Assembly (NCBI RefSeq): GCF_000820505.1
Contig: NZ_JWJD01000008.1
Span: 65,536-125,645, forward strand
DNA length: 60,110 nt
Origin: Geoalkalibacter ferrihydriticus DSM 17813
GTDB lineage: Bacteria > Desulfobacterota > Desulfuromonadia > Desulfuromonadales > Geoalkalibacteraceae
Reading direction: 5' to 3'
This document shows, one piece after another, positions 53,867 to 60,110 of the stretch. Made by a program: the position numbers and the translations under genes. Position 1 is the first letter of the stretch, and each line of letters begins with the position of its first letter. Under the pieces are notes generated by a model. That model had not been told where the DNA came from, did not search any database, and saw nothing but the letters and a program-made list of their open reading frames with translations.

Positions 53867-54673
53867 TCACGCCTCCAGACCTTTAAGGGATTGTTGGTAC
53901 TGCTCGTTAGTCAAGGTCGAGCTCCCATGCCATACCTGCTGATTTTCCATGAATTCGACCCCTTTGCCTTTGACCGTTCGCGCAAGAATAAAGCTTGGCC
54001 TATCACATTCGGAGCGAGCTGCCGCCAGTGCCGCGCGCAGTTGATCAATATTGTGGCCATCAACTTCCTGAACATTCCAACCGAAGGCAGTGAGTTTTTC
54101 GGCAATGGGGTTGTAATTCATCTGCTTCGTGACAAGGTCCTCACCTTGCAGCCCATTATAGTCCAGAATGGCAGTTAAGGACGCAACCTTGTGGTGGCCG
54201 GCCGCCATGAACGCTTCCCAGGTATTGCCTTCCTGCATGTCGCCGTCACCAAGCAGCACATAGGTGCGGAAACTTCTCTTGCCATAACGAGCCCCCAGAG
54301 CCATGCCAAGTCCCTGTGAAAGCCCCATGCCAAGTGAGCCTGATGGCGCATCCACTCCAGGTATCTTTACATCGGGATGCCCCTCTAGGTAGTGATCAAT
54401 CTTGCGCAGACTGCGGACATCTTCTGCGGGGAAAAACCCTTTGAGTGCGAGGGCGGCATACAGGGCAGGACAGGCGTGACCCTTGGATAATATAAATCTG
54501 TCTCGGTCAATCCAGCGCGGTTGCGTTGGATCAACGCGTAATTCCTCAAAGTAGAGCACGCCAAGAATGTCGGCAGCCGACAGGCTGCCGCCAGGATGAC
54601 CTGAGCGTGCGCAGTAAATAGCCTCTATGGCCAGCACCCGTATTTTACGGGCAAGTTCCCTTAGATCGTTCAT
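53867..54673 (-). CDS. transketolase-like protein, N-terminal (ThDP-binding) subunit
   Basis: 268 aa. The thiamine-diphosphate motif is LGDGDMQEGNTWEAF...DYNGLQ (GDG-x-Asn type), and the N-terminal GHPGGSLSAADILGVLYFEE and DRFILSKGHACPALYAAL are typical. In core metabolism transketolase is usually one 650-aa chain; split forms are common in secondary-metabolite and surface-sugar clusters. ATG 54673 has GAGG before it. An in-frame extension overlaps the FkbM gene by 26 bp and was left out. Confidence 0.92.
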   Translation of the reverse strand: MNDLRELARKIRVLAIEAIYCARSGHPGGSLSAADILGVLYFEELRVDPTQPRWIDRDRFILSKGHACPALYAALALKGFFPAEDVRSLRKIDHYLEGHPDVKIPGVDAPSGSLGMGLSQGLGMALGARYGKRSFRTYVLLGDGDMQEGNTWEAFMAAGHHKVASLTAILDYNGLQGEDLVTKQMNYNPIAEKLTAFGWNVQEVDGHNIDQLRAALAAARSECDRPSFILARTVKGKGVEFMENQQVWHGSSTLTNEQYQQSLKGLEA

Positions 54674-54692
54674 GTTAGCCTCACCACTAAGT

Positions 54693-55772
54693 TCATTGTG
54701 GACTTTTTGCGTAGACAATTGTCTCGAAAATGTTTTGGGAATGGTGCCCTAGATACAACAGATAACCCGGGAATAACTCCTTGATAAGTATCGGAATTTC
54801 CCATAGATCATCAAATTTGTGATAAGAGCAAATTTGCAAACGGGGCCTGGATTTCCGGATCGTTTCACAGGCGCCAAGCAATGCTTCTATTTCTGAACCT
54901 TCAATATCCATTTTTATCAAATCAATCTTAATATTATTTTTTGAGGCAAACTCATCAATACTCGTGACCTGGATTTGGAGGTCGCCATTTTCAGAAACCT
55001 GATGTTGCATCGAATTTTCCCGGCATGATTCAAATTTTAAGGTGGCTGCATGGGACCACAGCCCCAACTTGACGGGGTGGACTGATCCATTGAGACTTTG
55101 GGTGCTTACATTTTCCCGGAGTTTACAGAAACTCTCGTCATCCGGCTCAAATGAGTAGATCTGACATTTGCCATTCAGGGCGCGGCTAAAAGCTTCAGCG
55201 GTGTCCCCTGTCCATGCCCCCCCGTCAATGATGGTGTCGCCCTGCTTCGGATTAACTTCAGGATGAAAATATTCATCGAAAGGAGACCAACTTGCTCCTG
55301 ATGCGCCAAGTGTCTTTCGGAATTCAACCAGTGAAGCAAATAAGTTGCGCGACTCCTCATCACTAAATAATTTATAAGAGATATTTATCCGCGATTGACA
55401 TGCCTCAAGTCGGCGAGAATCAAAATGCCCATGCCAACGTTCGTAATCAAAGCAAAACCCGAAATAATAGAACTTTGTGATCCCGATCGCCTGCAACTGC
55501 CTGGAAATCTCTCCAAAATAATCACTTGCTATCAAAATAGTTTTTTCCGTGTGTTCCAAAAGATGAGATGGTGGAAAAATTTCTATACCTTCAATATAAG
55601 AGCCGAGTTTTTTTTTATCGTTGTCACAAAAAAACAAAACCTTAATTCCTTTTCCTTTAAGGACTTTAAGGGCATTTTTTCCCGCAAGACCTGCTCCAAA
55701 AATCACGACAGATTCTTGTTTTAATAATAATTTTTCCATGTCGAATTTGGCTTTAGCAAAAGTTATCACCAC
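54693..55772 (-). CDS. FkbM-family methyltransferase with N-terminal nucleotide-binding domain
   Basis: 359 aa. Residues 20-100 form a Rossmann-like region (VVIFGAGLAGKNALKVLKG, FFCDNDKKKLG) as found in glycan-modifying proteins. The FkbM methyltransferase core follows: DTIIDGGAWTGDTAEAFS (SAM-binding), IYSFEPDDESF and IDLIKMDIEGSEIEAL. It probably O-methylates a surface sugar. The start is GTG 55772 with AAGGAG five bases upstream. The gene is more AT-rich than its surroundings, like the next gene, suggesting separate acquisition. Confidence 0.88.
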   Translation of the reverse strand: MVITFAKAKFDMEKLLLKQESVVIFGAGLAGKNALKVLKGKGIKVLFFCDNDKKKLGSYIEGIEIFPPSHLLEHTEKTILIASDYFGEISRQLQAIGITKFYYFGFCFDYERWHGHFDSRRLEACQSRINISYKLFSDEESRNLFASLVEFRKTLGASGASWSPFDEYFHPEVNPKQGDTIIDGGAWTGDTAEAFSRALNGKCQIYSFEPDDESFCKLRENVSTQSLNGSVHPVKLGLWSHAATLKFESCRENSMQHQVSENGDLQIQVTSIDEFASKNNIKIDLIKMDIEGSEIEALLGACETIRKSRPRLQICSYHKFDDLWEIPILIKELFPGYLLYLGHHSQNIFETIVYAKSPQ

Positions 55773-55809
55773 ACACGCTCCTTAAATTTCAACAAAAAAA
55801 TATTGTGTC

Positions 55810-57042
55810 TCAGTAAACTCGTATAGCGTCGTAAACCTTAACCATAACATTTTCCGGGGCACTCATCATTGATGCAAACTCCGCGATTTTTTCTTGCCCC
55901 CCGTAACTTGAGATCAAAAGTTTAGCATCGGTCCAATCTATTTGGCGGATATGCTCAGGTGCTTCAATCTTGACTCCACGCCAAGTTTTCCCTTGCTTTA
56001 GAGGGTCACTATCCACAATGAGGAACTGCCTATTGCTTTTTCGCGAAAAAACGCCAGTCAAGTGATATAAAAATTCTGTGTGCATCCCTCCTCCCCACAC
56101 TACAACCTTTTCTGCATCACCAATAGCCGTTAGGTTGGCGTTTGCCTTGCCTATAGCATCACGCCGATGTTTTAAGAGATGCTTCAAGGTAATGTCATCT
56201 TCGGGATTGGCATTCGCCTGAAGAGTTATTTTAGCAGGCTTTGCAAGGACCCTGTAACCATTGTAGTCAGGCTGTTCCAACTGTCCGGCAAGCTCCCAGC
56301 CTGCACGGGCAAGTACATTCTTAAGGCTGTTTTTGCTGAAGTGGGTCATGTGTTGGGCTGAGAAGAAGCTGTTTATGTCGTTTGTGAAACCGTTTTCCAA
56401 TATAGGGACTTCGACTACCAGTGAGGTGTCTTCGTGCCCTTGATTACGCAAGTTTCTCAGGGTCTCTAGTGGGTTGGGCAGATGTTCCAAGACATGAAAC
56501 ATTGTGATGGCATCTGGCTTTCTGTCGAGTTTAAAGCTGTCGAAATCACCATGAACCAGCTCTATCCCTTGGTTGCCATACTGGTGATTGCCACGCTCAA
56601 TGGCCGGTTTGTCGATATCAACCCCGATTCTTCCGACTTTTGCAGGGAGAAGTGAAAGAAATCTTCCATCGTAACAGCCGACATCCAGAATACTTCCTCC
56701 ATCGTTCAGTAATCCCACCCCTGTCAGCCAGCGGATTTGTTCCTGGGGCCGTCCTTCTGTCGCACCATAAGAGCAGCCTGCTTCGGCGAAAAGAACCTCA
56801 AAGCCGCGGGATGTGTAGGCGGGATTGAGATAGAGGGCGTAGCATGCGGTGCATTGTACTTCACGGATTGTGGTGCGCTTTGGGAGCGTTGCGTTGTCTG
56901 TGAAAAACTGGAAATCGTTCATTCTCAAAATTTCACGGGATTGGTCAGAGCCACATACCGGACACGGTCGATGGCTTGTGAGGGCAGGGTCCGTCGTATT
57001 GTAGAGAAAAGAGTCGACATGGCTCCAGGGAATCAGGGTCAT
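55810..57042 (-). CDS. SAM-dependent methyltransferase, zinc-ribbon sugar C-methyltransferase type
   Basis: 410 aa in three parts. An N-terminal metal-binding segment, CPVCGS...CTACYALYLNP, is followed by a methyltransferase domain with GSILDVGCYDGRFLSLL and ITMFHVLEHLPNPLETL. The C-terminal domain (VVVWGGGMHTEFLYHLTG) has the second Rossmann-like fold of the C-methyltransferase family. The family methylates or otherwise modifies nucleotide-linked keto-sugars. The ATG overlaps the stop of the upstream fusion gene by 4 bp. Confidence 0.88.
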   Translation of the reverse strand: MTLIPWSHVDSFLYNTTDPALTSHRPCPVCGSDQSREILRMNDFQFFTDNATLPKRTTIREVQCTACYALYLNPAYTSRGFEVLFAEAGCSYGATEGRPQEQIRWLTGVGLLNDGGSILDVGCYDGRFLSLLPAKVGRIGVDIDKPAIERGNHQYGNQGIELVHGDFDSFKLDRKPDAITMFHVLEHLPNPLETLRNLRNQGHEDTSLVVEVPILENGFTNDINSFFSAQHMTHFSKNSLKNVLARAGWELAGQLEQPDYNGYRVLAKPAKITLQANANPEDDITLKHLLKHRRDAIGKANANLTAIGDAEKVVVWGGGMHTEFLYHLTGVFSRKSNRQFLIVDSDPLKQGKTWRGVKIEAPEHIRQIDWTDAKLLISSYGGQEKIAEFASMMSAPENVMVKVYDAIRVY

Positions 57043-58832
57043 TTACTGCTCCTTTGCTGTTTGACTAGCTGTTCCGACAGGGATTCGTTGAGCCGGTCAG
57101 CGATGCGACCGGCTCCTTTCCCGTCAATGTGTGCGCTGGCGTCCCGCATAGTGCTGAGTGCCTTTGGGTCAATCAGAAGATTGCGAATGTCGTCGGCCAG
57201 TTGTCCCTCTGTGACGTCGACATGATTCCCAAGTGAAAGCGCCATTCCCGCCTGGTGAAGGGCTGATGCGGAACGGGCATGATCGTCGGTGAGGCTCAGG
57301 AGAATTGTCGGAATTCCAAGGGCGGCCATTTCGTAAGCAGTCACGCCGAAGGATGCAACGACGAGGTCTGCATCCGCGAGAGCTTCCGGCATGTTGCTGA
57401 CGTTTTCCAGGATGGTGACTGGTATATCCAGGTTTGGCAGGAGTTGGGCAAGCTGCGACCCATGGGCAAAGCTTCTTCCCAAAATAAGACGGGCATTTAC
57501 GGGAACGTCAAGTCGCTGCAGGGCATTCAGGCCCCGCAGTGAGAGCCCTGCAGGGTCGCTCCCCCCCATGGTTATAACCACCTGCGGTATCTGATTTTCC
57601 GGTGGGAGCAGTTTCCGATCAAATCCTGCACTAAGGGGAATCCACTCCCAACCGATGAGGCGGTTTCCGGTGAAATCTGTCCAGTCCATTTCATTGACTT
57701 GGGGGACAGGGGGATAGAATGCCAGATCAGCGCAAAGCCGACGTTCGCTTCCATCATCCAACACGGCGATGTGCACCCCCTTGCGGCGCCAATCCCGTAT
57801 CGGGGCTGCCGCCAGATCGGTACGGATATCCAAAAGCAGTCCGTTGGCGCAACGACGGGCGAGCAGCTCTTCAAGCCAGAGGAATTCATTCCTCTTCCCA
57901 TCGAAAAGCTCGATGGGAAAGCCCGCCTCCCTGACCATATCCGGGCCAGGAGAGCGTTCAGCCATCGCAAAGACAATGCCGATGCCCTGCCTGTCCCTGA
58001 GGCTGCGGGCTATGGCCAAGCAACGGACCACATGGCCAAGACCGATCTCGGGATGGCCGTCGCAACGGATCACCACCAACTTGTTGGCGGCGGTCATATC
58101 TTTCTGCTGAACGTGGGCATTGATCGAGAGTAGTTCTGGACGGCGTTTGAGCAGAGCGACCGCTTCAGCGACGTCAAGTTCTCCGGCATCGGCTCCCAGT
58201 TCATGGTAGAGCAAACCAAGAAACTCCAGGTCTGCAGGCGTGTCGACCGATACGCGAGTCCCGGCAATGCGATGTGCTTGGGGAATGGGAACATGGACGA
58301 TACTGAACTGCTCAGGATGCTGTTTGATATACCCGTCAACGTGTTCCCGTCCTGCCGGTTCGGATGCTCCCTCTTTACCGATTTTTTCCAGTGCTTTTCG
58401 CGTAAGGGGAGCAAATCCTTCATGAATTGCCAAGACTCCCGGTTCTCCTGTGCAGTAGTCAGCATTTTTTTCAATCAGCAGTTCTATCATGTGGTCAATT
58501 AGTGCCGAGTCAACAAGAGGTGCATCACCGGTCACGCGCACTACGATATCAGCATTCAACTGACGTGCGGCAAGGAGGTAGCGTTCGAGAACATTGTCTT
58601 CAGGGCCACGAATTAACGGTATTCCTGCCTCTGTCGCCCACAGCGCCAGGAGGTCGTCTTGAATGCCGGCCGAGGTGGCTATCGCAACCACATCCACCAT
58701 GCGACATTTGCGTAGACGGTGGACGATATGCCAGAGAACCGGTTTACCCGCCAGGGGCATAAGCACCTTGCCAGGCAGGCGAGTGGAGCCCATGCGGGCC
58801 TGGATGATTGCGGCTACCTTTGGCTTAGCCAC
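57039..58832 (-). CDS. fusion: CMP-sugar cytidylyltransferase + PseG-like UDP-sugar hydrolase
   Basis: 597 aa. Residues 1-~245 are a SpsF/NeuA-like cytidylyltransferase (AAIIQARMGSTRLPGKVL, RVTGDAPLVD). Residues from ~265 are a PseG-like glycosyltransferase-B fold (VIRCDGHPEIGLGHVVRCL, VVITMGGSDPAGLS, VVASFGVTAYEMAALGIP). In pseudaminic/legionaminic acid synthesis PseG removes UDP from the diacetamido sugar, and the cytidylyltransferase (PseF) activates the final nonulosonate, so one polypeptide would hold steps 4 and 6. GTG 58832 was chosen (GGGAG seven bases upstream); it overlaps the neuB-family stop. Confidence 0.9.
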   Translation of the reverse strand: MAKPKVAAIIQARMGSTRLPGKVLMPLAGKPVLWHIVHRLRKCRMVDVVAIATSAGIQDDLLALWATEAGIPLIRGPEDNVLERYLLAARQLNADIVVRVTGDAPLVDSALIDHMIELLIEKNADYCTGEPGVLAIHEGFAPLTRKALEKIGKEGASEPAGREHVDGYIKQHPEQFSIVHVPIPQAHRIAGTRVSVDTPADLEFLGLLYHELGADAGELDVAEAVALLKRRPELLSINAHVQQKDMTAANKLVVIRCDGHPEIGLGHVVRCLAIARSLRDRQGIGIVFAMAERSPGPDMVREAGFPIELFDGKRNEFLWLEELLARRCANGLLLDIRTDLAAAPIRDWRRKGVHIAVLDDGSERRLCADLAFYPPVPQVNEMDWTDFTGNRLIGWEWIPLSAGFDRKLLPPENQIPQVVITMGGSDPAGLSLRGLNALQRLDVPVNARLILGRSFAHGSQLAQLLPNLDIPVTILENVSNMPEALADADLVVASFGVTAYEMAALGIPTILLSLTDDHARSASALHQAGMALSLGNHVDVTEGQLADDIRNLLIDPKALSTMRDASAHIDGKGAGRIADRLNESLSEQLVKQQRSSK

Positions 58833-59685
58833 GCCAATTCTCCCGCACATGGTTGAGAGGGCGTAATCCATCAATGGGATCGGCCCGCCATTCCCTGTCG
58901 GGAAGTTCGGCTGCGGCCGGAATTTTTTCTCCTGCACCGTCAGCCTCAAATCCGGCGACAGTAACGGCAATGACCTCTTTTATCTTCTCCGGCAGCCAGC
59001 AATGGCCCGTCTTGAATTCGTCCCCTTCCCCTTCCAGATCCAGATGAAACTCGATCATGCGGGCACCCCAATGGTGAACAGCCCGATAGATAACCGCCGG
59101 CGACACGCTGTGATCGGACCATCCCGTGGGGCACGCAAACCTTTCCGCCAAGGTATTAATGGCGGCCAAGTTGCATTGCTCGACCGGCGCAGGATATCCG
59201 GAGACACAATGCAGCAGGATCAGGTCCTTGCAACCGGCGGTCCGCACCGTTTCAACGGCGCCATGAATTTCATCCATGGTTGCCATGCCCGTTGAAAGGA
59301 CCACCGGTTTTCCGGTACGGGCGCAGGCGATCAACAGGTCGGTCCAGAGAAGTTCGTAAGAGGCGATCTTATAGAAGGTCACATGGGGGAGCAGTTCTTC
59401 CACCGCATCCAGGTAGAACGGGGTGCAAGAAAATTGAACCTTCCTTTCACGGCATCGGGCTGCCAGGTGGGGCAGGAACTCTACGGGCAGCTCCCAGTCT
59501 TTCCGTGCCCGGTGTGTGGGGCTTTTTTCCAAGATCTCCGGAGCAAACAGTTCCTCGATTTTGAAGAGTTGGAACTTTACGGCATCACAACCTACAGCGG
59601 CCGCCGTGTCAATAAAGCGAAAGCAGCGCTCCAAATCGCGGTGGTGATTGCTGGATACTTCGGCGACGAAAAGAGGCTTGGTCAT
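58825..59685 (-). CDS. NeuB/PseI-family nonulosonate synthase lacking the SAF domain
   Basis: 286 aa. The TIM-barrel is complete: FVAEVSSNHHRDLERCFRFI, DAVKFQLFK, YKIASYELLWTDL, VVLSTGMATMDEI and GWSDHSVSPAVIYRA, with metal- and PEP-binding residues. It condenses PEP with a hexose derivative to form a nine-carbon sugar acid. Family members are usually about 340-350 aa with a C-terminal antifreeze-like (SAF) domain that closes the active site of the dimer partner; this protein stops after the barrel (PLNHVRENWRG). The ATG overlaps the pseC stop. Confidence 0.9.
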   Translation of the reverse strand: MTKPLFVAEVSSNHHRDLERCFRFIDTAAAVGCDAVKFQLFKIEELFAPEILEKSPTHRARKDWELPVEFLPHLAARCRERKVQFSCTPFYLDAVEELLPHVTFYKIASYELLWTDLLIACARTGKPVVLSTGMATMDEIHGAVETVRTAGCKDLILLHCVSGYPAPVEQCNLAAINTLAERFACPTGWSDHSVSPAVIYRAVHHWGARMIEFHLDLEGEGDEFKTGHCWLPEKIKEVIAVTVAGFEADGAGEKIPAAAELPDREWRADPIDGLRPLNHVRENWRG

Positions 59686-60017
59686 AAAATCTCCCGAAGC
59701 GTGGTGATGACTCGATCTTGGTCGGATTCTGCCAGCCCAGAATAGAGCGGCAGGGTGATCACTTCCCGGTAATAAGCTTCTGCCCCAGGGAAGTCTCCAT
59801 CCTTGAACCCCTGTGTCCGGTAATAGGGCTGGGTATGCACCGGGATGTAGTGGAGATTGACAAGGATGCGCCGCTCCCGTAGCGTCTCGAAAACCTCCCG
59901 CCGGCTCTTTCTGATCCGGTCGAGGTGAAGCCGGACGACATAAAGGTGAAAGGCGGACAAGGCGTTCGCATCCCTCCAGGGGCGCGTGAGAGGGAAGTCG
60001 CTAAGCCCCTCTGGTTT
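59682..60017 (-). pseudogene. pseC: 3' fragment of pseC (UDP-sugar aminotransferase)
   Basis: Codes for about the last 110 residues: LSDFPLTRPWRDANALSAFH, VVRLHLDRI, NLHYIPVHTQPYYRTQGF and EAYYREVITLPLYSGL, the C-terminus of DegT/DnrJ/EryC1 aminotransferases of the PseC type. A full gene is about 380-390 codons. Upstream the reading frame meets a TAA about 60041-60043, inside sequence that looks like an insertion-sequence end. The catalytic Lys and PLP-binding part are missing in this window. Confidence 0.75.
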
Positions 60018-60110
60018 TGATAATCTAAATTTGACCAGTTAAGGGGCCCTGTGATTACCCAAAATTGACCACCCCCGGCATCCCTTCGGTACGATGGCAA
60101 CAGACCACTG
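60018..60110. mobile_element. probable end of an IS21-family insertion sequence (partial)
   Basis: After the pseC fragment the sequence begins TGATAATC and carries two copies of TTGACCA preceded by A/T-rich bases (60031-60037 and 60065-60071), 34 bp apart. Repeated subterminal motifs and a TG terminus fit IS21-type ends. The transposase genes would lie outside the window, so this is inference. Confidence 0.45.

Overview
The window reads as chromosome of a high-GC member of the Desulfuromonadales (Geobacter / Desulfuromonas / Geoalkalibacter-like). This is inferred from the gene content: multihaem c-type cytochromes, a NrfHA ammonifying nitrite reductase, SucCD, a short transaldolase, and a flagellin plus nonulosonate-type glycan locus. 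No phylogenetic marker was compared with a database.

Region 1 (1-26,900) is mostly core. It holds a long UbiD-family decarboxylase, an L,D-transpeptidase, a four-helix membrane protein, a hybrid histidine kinase with a PhnD-like sensor domain, glycogen synthase, nrfA-nrfH, sucC-sucD, a 56-aa LSm-like protein, transaldolase, a triheme cytochrome, FolK, a MoxR/DUF58/transglutaminase operon, tamA-tamB, a ferric-reductase-like flavoprotein and a PagL-like barrel.

Region 2 (26,955-34,200) is one overlapping minus-strand operon for an Mrp/Mbh-type cation/proton antiporter. Its order is E-F-G-(MbhD/B fusion)-C followed by three large antiporter-type subunits. The GTG start codon of the first gene, mrpE, lies in the last unit of a 10-copy octanucleotide repeat. 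Region 3 (34,780-41,371) carries a ribbon-helix-helix protein, ileS-lspA, a DksA-type regulator, a GAF histidine kinase and tRNA-Ala(CGC).

Region 4 (41,296-47,300) is an accessory toxin-antitoxin patch beside the tRNA. It has a second copy of the tRNA 3' half, a decayed AbiE-type pair, an intact AbiEi/AbiEii pair with a perfect 12-bp inverted repeat upstream, a chimeric HEPN ORF with its MNT nucleotidyltransferase, an orphan MNT, and a UPF0175/DUF3368 (PIN) pair. A 74-nt direct repeat brackets the AbiE segment and a 58-nt two-hairpin repeat brackets the PIN pair. A flagellar-type gene (DUF5610-like) with a sigma-28-like promoter borders the patch.

Region 5 (47,500-60,110) holds flaG, flagellin and a tightly packed minus-strand surface-glycan operon. 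Transcription order is pseC fragment, NeuB-family synthase without SAF domain, CMP-sugar transferase/PseG fusion, two methyltransferases, split transketolase, SDR, ATP-grasp and a GH57 protein. The operon's 5' end is broken: pseC is cut at about 60,018 by what looks like the end of an IS21-type element. The split transketolase + SDR + ATP-grasp + GH57 set inside a pseudaminic/legionaminic-type locus is the best candidate for an undescribed pathway here.
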